DNA of 64,000 nucleotides from Palsa-147 sp036513895 (GTDB taxonomy: Bacteria; Acidobacteriota; Terriglobia; Acidiferrales; UBA7541), in contig DATBYF010000059.1 in NCBI GenBank assembly GCA_036513895.1, positions 1-64,000 of the forward strand. Reading direction: 5' to 3'. The position numbers and the translations under genes are program-made. The notes beneath the pieces were generated by a model. The model was not told the origin of the DNA. It saw nothing but the letters and a program-made list of their open reading frames with translations, and ran no database searches. Below, piece by piece: positions 51,221-60,705 of the stretch (positions are counted from its first letter, which is position 1; each line of letters begins with the position of its first letter).

Positions 51221-52213
51221 TTACAGGCCGGTCATTCGTGCTAGTTGCTCGGGGTAACGCTCGCCTTCGATGGTGATTTTTGAGGCTGCGGTGTTGATTT
51301 CGCGCAGGTCGTCGGATGTGAGTTTGATTTCCAGGGAGCCGATGTTTTCGTCCAGGCGAGAGAGCTTGGTGGTGCCGGGGATGGGAACGATCCAGGGCTT
51401 CTGCGCGAGGAGCCACGCTAGCGCGATTTGAGCGGGTGTGGCTCCCTTCTCCTTGGCAATTCTGGTTAGCAGATCTACGACAGCTTGATTGGCCTTGCGA
51501 TTCTCCGGCGTGAAGCGGGGGACGCTGTTGCGGAAATCGGATTTGTCGAAGGTGGTGTTCTCATCGATTTTGCCCGTGAGAAATCCCTTGCCTAGCGGGC
51601 TATACGGAACCAAACCAATTCCAAGTTCTTCGAGTGTGGGTATCACTTCCTCCTCGGGCTTTCGCCACCATAGCGAGTATTCGTTTTGGAGCGCGGTGAG
51701 AGGCTGAACGGCGTGCGCGCGGCGGATGGTTTTAACTCCCGCTTCCGAAAGTCCGAAGTGCTTCACTTTGCCGTGCTGAATTAGATCCTTCACGGCGCCA
51801 GCTACGTCTTCGATGGGCACGTTTGGGTCAACACGGTGTTGGTAGAAGAGATCGATGACATTGGTCTTTAGCCGCTTGAGCGAACTCTCGGCGACTTCCT
51901 TGATGTGCTCCGGGCGGCTATCAAGGCCAGCCTGTTTGCCGGTGGCGGGATCGATTTTGAAGCCGAACTTGGTGGCAATCACTACGCGATCGCGCAAGGG
52001 AGCGAGGGCTTCGCCTACGAGTTCTTCATTGGTGAACGGGCCGTAGACTTCGGCGGTATCGAAGAAGGTGATGCCTCGATCCACGGCGGTGCGGATGAGA
52101 GAGATCATTTCCTGTTTGTCTTTCGGCGGGCCGTAGGAAAAGCTCATGCCCATGCAACCGAGGCCGAGGGCTGAGACTTCGAGATTGGCTTTTCCGAGTT
52201 TGCGTTTTTGCAT
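51221..52213 (-). CDS. Aldo/keto reductase (AKR13/YakC-like)
   Basis: This 330-residue NADPH-dependent oxidoreductase has a TIM barrel with the catalytic tetrad: Asp/Tyr in FFDTAEVYGPFTNEE, Lys in IATKFGF and His in YQHRVD. The NADP-binding end includes LVPYSPLGKGFLTG and IPGTTKLSRLDENI. GGAGG seven bases before ATG 52213 fixes the start. It stands alone between repeat-rich gaps. The physiological substrate is unknown. Confidence 0.95.
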   Translation of the reverse strand: MQKRKLGKANLEVSALGLGCMGMSFSYGPPKDKQEMISLIRTAVDRGITFFDTAEVYGPFTNEELVGEALAPLRDRVVIATKFGFKIDPATGKQAGLDSRPEHIKEVAESSLKRLKTNVIDLFYQHRVDPNVPIEDVAGAVKDLIQHGKVKHFGLSEAGVKTIRRAHAVQPLTALQNEYSLWWRKPEEEVIPTLEELGIGLVPYSPLGKGFLTGKIDENTTFDKSDFRNSVPRFTPENRKANQAVVDLLTRIAKEKGATPAQIALAWLLAQKPWIVPIPGTTKLSRLDENIGSLEIKLTSDDLREINTAASKITIEGERYPEQLARMTGL

Positions 52214-52306
52214 TGGGTCGCCTCCGCGGCGGTCGTGTCGTCAAGAGATGGGATGTTAGCAGGGTGGGTTCGGTTGCGGCGGCGGGATACATGCGCGACG
52301 AAATGC

Positions 52307-52341
52307 GAAAGGCCTCACCTCTGAAGAGGTGAGCTACATTT
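52307..52341. repeat. Palindromic repeat D, copy 2
   Basis: Same GAAAGGCCTCACCTC-TGAA-GAGGTGAGCTACAT unit as at 48914-48948, in the same orientation, 3.4 kb apart. Confidence 0.75.
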
Positions 52342-52390
52342 TGGCCCGATCGAGAGCGCGGCCCGGGGAGAAGTGTCCATACGGCGGGAG

Positions 52391-52519
52391 AAAGTCAAAA
52401 ACGCCGGCAAGATGCCGGCGCTACGATGGGCTTTGCGGCTGTTTGGCTACAGGGCGGAAGAGTGGATTTGGGGTAAACAGGATGCCCTTCGAAAACTCAG
52501 GGCAAGCCGGCGCGACGAA
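52391..52519. repeat. REP-like repeats A and C in the AKR-phoR gap
   Basis: A full repeat A (52391-52426) is followed by repeat C (52485-52502, CCCTTCGAAAACTCAGGG) with the flank CAAGCCGGCGCGACGAA. The block ends 5 bp before the phoR stop. The 310-bp gap 52214-52523 holds these and repeat D but no gene. Confidence 0.7.
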
Positions 52520-52523
52520 GGCG

Positions 52524-54290
52524 CTACGAAGCTAACGGGATGGAGAAGTGGAATTGGGAGCCGGAGCCTACGGTGCTTTCGACCCAGAGGCGGCCGCCGT
52601 GGGCTTCTACGATGTGCTTGGCGATGGAGAGGCCGAGACCCGTGCCGCCGACTTCGCGGGAGCGGGCTGCGTCCACGCGGTAGAAGCGTTCGAAGATGCG
52701 CTCCTGATCGGCGAGAGGGATGCCGATGCCAGTGTCTGCGACGGTGATGACGGCGTCGTGATCGCGCGCGACGGCTCTGAGATCCACGCGGCCGCCGGGC
52801 GAAGTGTATTGCACGGCGTTGTCGAGGAGATTCTGGAGAACTTCGCGGAGGAGGCCGGCATCGCCACGCACGGCGGGAAGCTCGGGAGGATACGAGAGAT
52901 TGAGGGCGATATTGCGCTGGCTGGCTTTGAAGAGAGTGGTGGCGGCGCAGCCTTCGACGAGTTCAGCGACGGAGACGGGCTGGTATTGGACATCGAGCTT
53001 TCCCGCTTCGATGCGGGCAAGCTTCAAGAGATCGTCGGTGAGGCGGCCGAGGCGCGCGGCGTGATCACGAATGATTTCGAGGAAGCGGCGATTATTTTTT
53101 TCGTCCTCGAGCGCACCGCCGAGCAGCGTTTCGGCGAAGCCCTGGATGGCGGTGAGCGGCGTTTTGAATTCGTGGGAGACATTGGCGACGAAATCCTGGC
53201 GGACGCGCTCGAGTCGGCGGAGCTCGGTGATGTCGTGAAGCACGATGACGGCGCCATTCGCCGCGGGCTCGAGGGATTTGACAGGCGTGGCGGTGACGGC
53301 GAAGCTGCGCGGCATGACGGTGCCGATGATGAGGCTGCCCTGAAGATTATCCGTGCCGGCGAGCGCGCGGCGGGCGAGATCGAGCAAGTCAGCCTGGCGA
53401 ACGAGTTCGACGAGAGGGCGGCCTTCGAGTCGCGCGGGATCGAGATTCAGAATTTCAGCGAAGGCACGATTGCAGAATACGACGCGTTCGCGGGCGTCAA
53501 TCACGGCAACGCCTTCGATCATGCTGCGCAGGATGGCGCTTGATTGATTGCGCTCGCCGGTGAGGGTGCGGATGGTGCGATCGAGATGCGCAGCGGTTTC
53601 GTTAAGAGCGCGGGCGAGATCGGTGAGCTCGTCTTCGGTGTCGTCGCTCGGCAGAGGATGAAAATCGCCGCTGGCCACGCGATGCGAGAAATCCTTGAGG
53701 CGCTCGATGCGGGCGGAAAATCCGCGGGAATAGATGAGTGAAGCGGCGCCGCCGAGGATCAGCATCAAGAATGACGCGAGGAGCAAACGGCGGCGGAATT
53801 CGGCGATGGATTCATTCACTTGGGCGAGCGGCAGCGCGAAGCGGATGATCACCGGCGCGCCCGAAGCGGGTTGGAAACGGTAGGCGCGATACACGAGGGG
53901 GCGGCCGAGTGTGGCGCTTTGGCGAACGTCTTTGCCCGCGCCGTTCGCGAGGGCGGCCTGGACTTCGGGACGATTCGCGTGATTTTCCATTTTCGCTGGA
54001 TCGGCGGCGGAATCGGCGAGCACGGTTCCATCGGACGCGACTATGGTGATGCGCGCGCCGCCGCCTGAGATGGACTGAACCCACTCCTGGAGCGACGCTG
54101 GATTTTGAACATCGGGCGGACGTGAGCGAGCTAGGTTTTCGACGGAGGCGAGCTGGTCGTCCACGGCGCGGAGGGCGTCGCTGCGAAATACTCGAGTGGC
54201 GTAGAAATCAAGGGCGAAGAGGGCCATGACGAGCAGGGCCAGGTAGGTGAGACCGAGTTTCCAGAAGAGCTTAGCTCGCACGAGTTTCAA
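52524..54290 (-). CDS. phoR: PhoR-type sensor histidine kinase
   Basis: The 588-residue membrane kinase has helix 1 (about residues 10-30), a periplasmic domain (about 31-160), helix 2 (LLASFLMLILGGAASLIYS), HAMP, PAS (RSMIEGVAVIDARERVVFCN) and HisKA with His373 in ANVSHEFKTPLTAIQGFA. The HATPase has the N box (LLDNAVQYT), ADTGIGIP and GTGLGLSIAKH. The TTG start overlaps the phoB stop by 20 bp. It is predicted to control PhoB under phosphate limitation; the pst/phoU genes at 40-44.7 kb support this. Confidence 0.93.
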   Translation of the reverse strand: MKLVRAKLFWKLGLTYLALLVMALFALDFYATRVFRSDALRAVDDQLASVENLARSRPPDVQNPASLQEWVQSISGGGARITIVASDGTVLADSAADPAKMENHANRPEVQAALANGAGKDVRQSATLGRPLVYRAYRFQPASGAPVIIRFALPLAQVNESIAEFRRRLLLASFLMLILGGAASLIYSRGFSARIERLKDFSHRVASGDFHPLPSDDTEDELTDLARALNETAAHLDRTIRTLTGERNQSSAILRSMIEGVAVIDARERVVFCNRAFAEILNLDPARLEGRPLVELVRQADLLDLARRALAGTDNLQGSLIIGTVMPRSFAVTATPVKSLEPAANGAVIVLHDITELRRLERVRQDFVANVSHEFKTPLTAIQGFAETLLGGALEDEKNNRRFLEIIRDHAARLGRLTDDLLKLARIEAGKLDVQYQPVSVAELVEGCAATTLFKASQRNIALNLSYPPELPAVRGDAGLLREVLQNLLDNAVQYTSPGGRVDLRAVARDHDAVITVADTGIGIPLADQERIFERFYRVDAARSREVGGTGLGLSIAKHIVEAHGGRLWVESTVGSGSQFHFSIPLAS

Positions 54291-54996
54291 ACAAATAGCC
54301 GGCGCCGCGAATCGTCTTTACGAACGAGGGGATTTGCGGATTCTCCTCGATTTTTTCGCGCAGGCGGCGGACGTAGACATCCACACTGCGCGGCGTGACG
54401 AAGCGATCGATGCCCCAGACGGCGTCGAGCAACTGATCGCGGGAGAAAACCTTGTTCGGGCGCGCGGCTAGATAATACAGCAAGCGGAACTCGAGGGTGC
54501 TGAGAGGCACGGCTTTTCCGGAGCGGGTGACGCGATAGGCGGCGGGATCGATGCGCAGGGCGCCGACGTCAATCATTTTTTCGGCGACGCTTGGGGGCTC
54601 AACGCGTCGCAGCAGGGCCTTCACACGAGCGGCGAGTTCGCGCGGGCTGAATGGCTTGGTGACGTAATCATCGGCGCCGAGCTCGAGACCGACGACGCGA
54701 TCGGCTTCTTCGCCGCGCGCGGTCAACATGAGGATGGGCAGGCGATTGAGCGAAGGATCGCGGCGAATTTCTTTGCAGATTTCGAGGCCCGAGAGTTTCG
54801 GAAGCATCAAGTCGAGAACGAGCAAATCGGGCGGCGTTTTTTTCACTTGCGCCATTCCCGTCGAGCCATCGGCGGCGGTGAGAACCTGGAAGCCGTCTTT
54901 TTCGAGATTGTAACGAACCAACTCGACGATGTCGCGATCGTCTTCGATGACTAGGATTCGCTTCTTAATCACGTCCTCCTGACCTTTCTGCCGCAT
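54271..54996 (-). CDS. phoB: PhoB-type response regulator
   Basis: The 241-residue OmpR/PhoB-family regulator has a REC domain with the acidic pair in VIEDDRD, phosphoacceptor Asp62 in LLVLDLMLPKLSG and Lys in DDYVTKPFSPREL. The winged-helix DNA-binding domain (about 140-235) includes LSTLEFRLLYYLAARPNKVF and VDVYVRRLREKIE. A GTG at 54972 is an alternative start near AGGAGG but too close to it. First gene of phoB-phoR. The repeat at 55157-55175 may allow autoregulation. Confidence 0.95.
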   Translation of the reverse strand: MRQKGQEDVIKKRILVIEDDRDIVELVRYNLEKDGFQVLTAADGSTGMAQVKKTPPDLLVLDLMLPKLSGLEICKEIRRDPSLNRLPILMLTARGEEADRVVGLELGADDYVTKPFSPRELAARVKALLRRVEPPSVAEKMIDVGALRIDPAAYRVTRSGKAVPLSTLEFRLLYYLAARPNKVFSRDQLLDAVWGIDRFVTPRSVDVYVRRLREKIEENPQIPSFVKTIRGAGYLFETRAS

Positions 54997-55399
54997 CTGC
55001 CGTACACGATAAAGGAAGCTACGGCGCGAGGCAAGGCGAGCCCGGGCTCGTTTGGAATCGTGCGCTCTTGCGTGCTGGGTGAGGCGCTCTTCCGATTCTT
55101 CGAGTTCTTCGAGCCGGAACTTCGATGTTCATTCTGCCTTGCGGGGACGTGAAAAAGATTACGGGAAGGTTACAGTCGGATTTCGGGGTGCGGTGGCCGG
55201 GTTTCAATTCGGAACGCCGAATTGGGACTGACGGGAGGGAGTGCGATGCGGACGCATTGAGCCAGTGCGAAGCGTGGTTCTAAGTGGTTTAGTTCCTGCC
55301 TGTTAGCCATACGTTCCAAATTGAATTTGGCGGGTGTTGTGCTTGAGATACGGCGGAGGAGTCTCCGCGTGCGCGGCACGCAGAGATTCGTTGCCAAGC
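54997..55399. other. Divergent phoB / hybrid-kinase intergenic region
   Basis: These 403 bp carry no gene. They hold the putative Pho box at 55157-55175. An in-frame TTG at 55334 could extend the hybrid kinase by 22 residues, but those are not hydrophobic or family-like. Confidence 0.5.
55157..55175 (-). promoter_or_regulatory. Putative Pho box upstream of phoB
   Basis: On the minus strand CTGTAACC then TTC then CCGTAATC, with the GTAA cores exactly 11 bp apart. It resembles the GTTGTAAC repeat before pstS, weaker in the second half. It is about 160 bp upstream of phoB and could also act on the divergent kinase gene. Confidence 0.4.
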
Positions 55400-58300
55400 A
55401 TGATTGGACTCAGACACGGATCGCTCAGCCAGAAACTGACGCGCGCGGCGTTCTTGAGCTGCGCCGTGGCCGCGGCGTTGATGTATTCGACGTTCGCGTT
55501 GCTCGAGCAATTGAGCCTTCGAAAAGAAGCGGCGAAGGATTTGGAAGCGGCGACGCGGATTGCGGTGGGCGGAAGCGCGAGCGTGGTGGCGTCGCGAGAC
55601 GCGGCGGCGGGCGAGCAAATTCTGAAATCGCTGGCCACGCGCGGTGAGATTGCGCGCGGATGGATTTTCGATCGCAGCGGCAGCGTGGTCGCGCTCTACA
55701 GCGCCGACGGCGAGGCGTTCAGGGCGCCACAAACTTCGCGGAATAGCACTGCGATTGATTCGGTGCACATCACGGCGTCGCAGGACGTTACGAGCGGTAA
55801 GGAAACGATCGGGTCAGTCGTTTTCGAAACGGACATGAGAGAGGTGCGCGGGCAACTGGCTCACCAGCTCGGCATTCTGTCGATCGCGATTCTCGCGGCG
55901 GCAATCGCGGGGCTGCTCATCTCGTGGCAGCTCCAACGAGCGATGTCGGAACCGATCTTGGCGCTGGCACGAACTGCGTTCACCGTTGCGGCGACGAAGG
56001 ACTATTCGCTGCGCGCGGTGAAAACGACTGACGATGAGATCGGATATCTCTACGACCAATTCAACTCGATGCTGGAGCGCATTCAAGAAGGCGAACAAAT
56101 TTCGCGGCGAGGCAAGGACGCGCTGGAGCAGCGCGTGATCGATCGAACGCGCGCGCTGCAAATTGAGATTGCCGAGCGCGAAAAGGCCGCTCATGCGCTG
56201 CAGAAAAACAAAGAGCGCCTGCTCACGCTGATTAATTCGATTGATGACTTCGTCTTTGAGGTAGATGCGGACGGGACCTACCTGAATATCTGGACGCAGC
56301 GCGAGGACCTGCTTATCCGGCCAAAGAATGAATTGATCGGGCGACGCATCTCGGACGTATTCGGAAGCGATATCTTGACGAATAGAATTCGAACGCTGCT
56401 GGAAACGGGGCAGACAGATTCGTTTGAGATGGCGGTGGACTTGCCAAGCGGGAGGCGCTGGTTCCAGTGCCGGTGCAATCCGATACTTTCCGAACACGGT
56501 TCGTACCAAACCGCCTGCATTCTCTCGCGGGACGTGACCGCGCGGAGGGCCGCCGAAGAGGAGTTACAGCGTGCGACAGCGGCGGCAGAAGCCGCGAGCC
56601 GCGCCAAGGGCGAGTTCCTGGCAAACATGAGCCATGAAATACGGACGCCGATGAACGGAATTCTCGGAATGGTGGAACTTGCGCTCGACAGCGAGTTGAG
56701 CCGGGAGCAACGGGAATATCTCACGACAGTTAAGGCCTCCGCGGATTCGCTGCTGACGGTGATCAACGACATTCTCGATTTTTCGAAAATCGAGGCGGGA
56801 AAACTGGAATTCGAGAATGTGGAAATGTCCATTCGCGACACGCTTGGCGAAACGATGCGGACGCTGGCGCATCGCGCGCATGACCGCGGCCTGGAATTCG
56901 CGTGCCGAATCAAGCCCGACGTTCCTTCCTGGGTAATCGCGGATCCGGGAAGGCTTCGGCAAGTCGTCGTGAATCTGATCGGAAACGCAATCAAGTTCAC
57001 AGAGCAGGGCGAAGTGGTGCTCGAAGTGGAGAAAGCAGCGGAGGATGAGAAAACGGTAACTCTGCATTTCACGGTTCGCGACACGGGCATCGGCATTTCG
57101 CGGGACAAACTCTCGCTAATCTTCGAAGCCTTCACGCAAGCCGACACCTCGACGACGCGACAGTACGGCGGGACGGGTCTTGGACTGGCGATTACGCGAC
57201 GGCTTGTCGAAATTTTCAAGGGAAAGATTTGGGCGGAGAGCGAAGCGGGCCGTGGCAGCACGTTCCATTTCACAACTCGCCTCGAACGCGCATCCGAAAG
57301 CGCGCGGCGCGAAACGCCGGACGATCCGCGGATTTTGAGCGGCATGAAGGTTCTGGTAGTGGACGACAACCAGACTATGCGGACGATCCTCGACGAATTG
57401 CTCAAGAGTTGGGGCATGGCGCCTGAGTGCGTCACGAGCGGCGCCGCAGCACTTGAGGCGCTCGAACGCGACAAAGCTCCGAATCCAGCGTTCGCATTAG
57501 TAATTGCGGACGTGTTGATGCCCGTGATGGACGGATTTTCGCTCGCGGAGGAGATTCGGCGACGCTATCGGGAGAGCGCACCGAAGATTTTGATCCTTAG
57601 CTCCAGCGCGCAGCGGGGCGAGAGCGCGCGCTGCCGCGAAGCTGGAATTGCAGCCTATCTCTCGAAGCCGGTGCAGCAATCGGAACTCTTGAACACGATT
57701 CTTCACGTAATGGCCCGTGGAATCGAAACAGCGGAACCGGGGCTGGTCACACGCTACTCGATACGGAAAGGAAGTGGAGGAATGAGGGTATTGCTTGCAG
57801 AAGACAACGCCGTGAACCGGCTGGTAGCCACCCGGATGATCGAGAAGCGTGGTCACGAAGTGATGGTTGCGGTAAATGGCCGCGAAGCTGTGGAGATGGC
57901 GGCTGAAGAAGCGTTCGATCTGGTGTTCATGGACGTGCAAATGCCGGAGATGGATGGTCTCGAAGCGACCCGCTCGATCCGCGAGCGGGAGAAAGCCACG
58001 GACCGCCATTTGCCCATCGTTGCCATGACGGCTCACGCGATGAAGGGCGATCGAGAAAGATGCATAGATGCCGGAATGGACGATTATTTGACAAAGCCGA
58101 TTCGCACTCCGGAGCTCGTCGAAGTTCTGAATCGCTACATGACAAAATCCGCGTCGCCGGAGACGACCTGGGACGCGGCACAGGCGCTCGAGCGATTGAG
58201 CGGGAACCGCGATCTGCTCGGTGAGCTGATGATTCTATTTGAAAAAGAAGGCCCGAAGATTCTCGCGGAAGCTGAAGCGGCGCTCGCGAGCCAGGACGGA

Positions 58301-58507
58301 AAGACCCTGGAGCGTGCTGCGCACTCGATCAAAGGAGCGGCCGGATATTTCTTTGCCACGGAGATAGTGGCAACGGCGCGAGAGTTGGAGATTCAGGCGA
58401 GGAAAAATGATCTCGGCGGGGCCGCGGCCCTAATCGGGCAACTTTCAGACCAGTTGCGGCGGGTGCTGACGGAGTTCGAAGCCTACACACGAAAGGTAGC
58501 GAGTTGA
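55400..58507 (+). CDS. Hybrid sensor histidine kinase with two receivers and Hpt (BarA-like)
   Basis: The 1035-residue phosphorelay protein has helix 1 near residues 12-32, a periplasmic sensor and helix 2 (LSIAILAAAIAGLLISWQL), then HAMP (about 180-230). PAS (about 265-390) precedes HisKA with His412 in MSHEIRTPMNGILGM, and a HATPase domain (DTGIGIS, GTGLGLAITRR). Two REC domains follow (Asp704 in IADVLMPVMDG, Asp845 in FMDVQMPEMDG). A C-terminal Hpt has His975 in AAHSIKGAAGYFF. The ATG at 55400 is preferred over TTG 55334. First of three overlapping signalling genes. Confidence 0.93.
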   Translation: MIGLRHGSLSQKLTRAAFLSCAVAAALMYSTFALLEQLSLRKEAAKDLEAATRIAVGGSASVVASRDAAAGEQILKSLATRGEIARGWIFDRSGSVVALYSADGEAFRAPQTSRNSTAIDSVHITASQDVTSGKETIGSVVFETDMREVRGQLAHQLGILSIAILAAAIAGLLISWQLQRAMSEPILALARTAFTVAATKDYSLRAVKTTDDEIGYLYDQFNSMLERIQEGEQISRRGKDALEQRVIDRTRALQIEIAEREKAAHALQKNKERLLTLINSIDDFVFEVDADGTYLNIWTQREDLLIRPKNELIGRRISDVFGSDILTNRIRTLLETGQTDSFEMAVDLPSGRRWFQCRCNPILSEHGSYQTACILSRDVTARRAAEEELQRATAAAEAASRAKGEFLANMSHEIRTPMNGILGMVELALDSELSREQREYLTTVKASADSLLTVINDILDFSKIEAGKLEFENVEMSIRDTLGETMRTLAHRAHDRGLEFACRIKPDVPSWVIADPGRLRQVVVNLIGNAIKFTEQGEVVLEVEKAAEDEKTVTLHFTVRDTGIGISRDKLSLIFEAFTQADTSTTRQYGGTGLGLAITRRLVEIFKGKIWAESEAGRGSTFHFTTRLERASESARRETPDDPRILSGMKVLVVDDNQTMRTILDELLKSWGMAPECVTSGAAALEALERDKAPNPAFALVIADVLMPVMDGFSLAEEIRRRYRESAPKILILSSSAQRGESARCREAGIAAYLSKPVQQSELLNTILHVMARGIETAEPGLVTRYSIRKGSGGMRVLLAEDNAVNRLVATRMIEKRGHEVMVAVNGREAVEMAAEEAFDLVFMDVQMPEMDGLEATRSIREREKATDRHLPIVAMTAHAMKGDRERCIDAGMDDYLTKPIRTPELVEVLNRYMTKSASPETTWDAAQALERLSGNRDLLGELMILFEKEGPKILAEAEAALASQDGKTLERAAHSIKGAAGYFFATEIVATARELEIQARKNDLGGAAALIGQLSDQLRRVLTEFEAYTRKVAS

Positions 58508-60705
58508 CGACAGCCGAAATCGCCGAGCTAAGCAAACGCGCGCCACGCGCTGAAAACGCTGAGAGAGAAATTCGCGCGGAGGCGAAGAAGCAAGACTCGC
58601 TTTTCAAACGAATTATCATTGGGATCGCGTTCGTCATCGCTTACGTCGCGCTCGACCGCTCCAGTGTTTACTCCCAGATTTGGACGGGCATCAGCGCGTG
58701 GTACCCGCCGGCCGGGCTTGCTGTGGCGTTCCTGACAGCGTACGGACTGTCGTACGTGCCGTGGATGGTGCTCGCCAGCGTGGTCGCAGGAATCTTCGAC
58801 TACGGCTTGCACCTAGCTTCGTTCCAAATGTTCATGGGTGTTCCCATTATTGTCAGTGGGTATTCGGGCGCGGCGGCAATTCTGCGGTACCGGCAAAAAA
58901 CGCGGAAGGATTTTCAGCCGCTGCACGAAGTAATTTTCTACGTGATGCTGGCGCTAGCGACGTCGTTCTGCGTTGGCGCGGCGGGAACATGGATGGTCGT
59001 TCTGGATGGTTTCACGCGAGGCGAGCACTACCTGCGCGCCACGGTAAATTGGTGGGTGGGCGATGCAGTTGCGCTCATTTGTTTCGCACCATTTCTGCAA
59101 ATCGTGCTCTTTCCGCGCTTGGCGCGCTTATATGGGGGCTCTGTCCTTACCTTTCTGCCTGCGCCGGTGGAGCGTGCAACCTCAACATCGGTCAGCAAAC
59201 GATTCACGCGAACGTTAGAAATCGGCGCGCAAGCCGCCTCCATCGCCATCGCGCTATGGATGGCTTTCCGATGGGATTCCGCCCGATACTACGATCTCTT
59301 CTACCTTTTTTTTCTGCCGATCATATGGATCGCCGTGCGGCACGGACTTGCGGGAGCTGCGAGCGCGATCGCGGGATTGAACTTCGGAACGATGGGAATT
59401 CTGTATCTCTTTCCGATTGAAATCGGGGATCTCGCACTCATGCAAATGCTGATGTTGATTGTGTCGTTGACCGGGCTGTGCCTCGGAGCGGTGATTTCAC
59501 AGCAGAGACAAACCGAGGAATGCCTGCGTGAAAGCGAAGAGAGGTTTCGACTGGGTTTCGAAGAAGGCCCGATGGGAATGCTGATGTCTAGCCCTGATCG
59601 CAGGATCACAAAAGCGAACCGGGCGATGGAGGTGATGCTTGGGTACAGCGAAGAGGAGCTGCGTTCCAAAACATTTCTTGACATAACTCACCCGGACGAT
59701 CTCGAAGAGACAACAAAAATCTCCGAGGCTATTAACCACGGATCACGTTCGGGCTACCAGATCGAGAAACGATATGTAACGAAGGCCGGAGCGGCGATCT
59801 GGGTGCGCCTATCCACCAGCACGATCCGGGACGAGGCAGGTAACCCGCTCTACGGGTTCGCTCTCGTGGAGAATATTTCCGGGCGCAAACAGGCGGAGGC
59901 GGAGATGCTGCACGCCAAAGAGGCGGCGGAGGCCTCCAACCGCGCGAAAAGCGAATTCCTCGCGAACATGAGCCATGAAATCCGCACGCCGATGAACGGC
60001 ATTCTAGGAATGACGGAGCTGGCGCTCGATACGCCGCTCAACCATGAACAGCGTGAATACCTCACTCTCGTGCGGTCCTCGGGCGAGACGCTATTGAAAC
60101 TGTTGAACGACATACTGGATTTCTCGAAAATTGAAGCAGGAAAGCTCGATCTGGAACCGGTGCAGTTCCATCCGCGAGCAGTGCTCGCTGAGACGCTCAA
60201 GTTCCTGACATTATCTGCCGAAGAGAAGGGCGTGGCGATCTCATACCTTGTGCGTCCCGAAGTTCCCGACGAGCTCCGTGGAGACGAGGTGCGGCTGAGA
60301 CAGATTCTGATGAACCTTGCCGGAAATGCGATCAAATTTACTCACGATGGCGAGGTACGAGTGGAAGCCAGCGTTGGAAGCCAGAACGACAAAGAGGTGA
60401 CACTGCATTTCAGCGTGCGCGATTCGGGCATAGGAATACCGCCAGATAAGCTCTCGATGATCTTCGATGTTTTCACGCAAGCCGACTCTTCAACAACGCG
60501 GCGCTTCGGAGGAACGGGGCTCGGCCTGAGCATCACGAAACGTCTGGTGGAGATGATGGGCGGGCTGATCTGGGTAGAGAGCGTGCCGGGACGAGGCAGC
60601 ACATTTCATTTTACGGTGAAGCTCGAGCGCCGCGAACCGGACGCACAGCCGATCCCGGTGATCGAAGAACGACAGGAAGAATGGCATCGAAAGGAAAGAC
60701 AATGA
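58504..60705 (+). CDS. MASE1-PAS sensor histidine kinase
   Basis: The 733-residue protein starts at a TTG overlapping the upstream stop by 4 bp. The N-terminal MASE1 membrane sensor has about eight helices (residues 35-335, with ISAWYPPAGLAVAFLTAYG). A PAS/PAC domain (about 345-465) precedes HisKA with His491 in MSHEIRTPMNGILGM and HATPase with DSGIGIPPDK and GTGLGLSITKRLVE. It lacks its own receiver domain, so it probably phosphorylates a separate one, perhaps the REC-GGDEF protein next door. Its kinase core is closely similar to that of the preceding gene. Confidence 0.92.
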   Translation: MTTAEIAELSKRAPRAENAEREIRAEAKKQDSLFKRIIIGIAFVIAYVALDRSSVYSQIWTGISAWYPPAGLAVAFLTAYGLSYVPWMVLASVVAGIFDYGLHLASFQMFMGVPIIVSGYSGAAAILRYRQKTRKDFQPLHEVIFYVMLALATSFCVGAAGTWMVVLDGFTRGEHYLRATVNWWVGDAVALICFAPFLQIVLFPRLARLYGGSVLTFLPAPVERATSTSVSKRFTRTLEIGAQAASIAIALWMAFRWDSARYYDLFYLFFLPIIWIAVRHGLAGAASAIAGLNFGTMGILYLFPIEIGDLALMQMLMLIVSLTGLCLGAVISQQRQTEECLRESEERFRLGFEEGPMGMLMSSPDRRITKANRAMEVMLGYSEEELRSKTFLDITHPDDLEETTKISEAINHGSRSGYQIEKRYVTKAGAAIWVRLSTSTIRDEAGNPLYGFALVENISGRKQAEAEMLHAKEAAEASNRAKSEFLANMSHEIRTPMNGILGMTELALDTPLNHEQREYLTLVRSSGETLLKLLNDILDFSKIEAGKLDLEPVQFHPRAVLAETLKFLTLSAEEKGVAISYLVRPEVPDELRGDEVRLRQILMNLAGNAIKFTHDGEVRVEASVGSQNDKEVTLHFSVRDSGIGIPPDKLSMIFDVFTQADSSTTRRFGGTGLGLSITKRLVEMMGGLIWVESVPGRGSTFHFTVKLERREPDAQPIPVIEERQEEWHRKERQ

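Noticed and set aside
52548..53543. 331-residue + strand open frame antisense to phoR
   Set aside because: It is Asp/Glu/Ala/Gly-rich with no domain and lies wholly inside the phoR gene, whose kinase motifs are clear. Shadow of high-GC codon bias.
56278..57474. 398-residue minus-strand open frame
   Set aside because: Antisense to the hybrid kinase; Ser/Arg-rich low-complexity translation.
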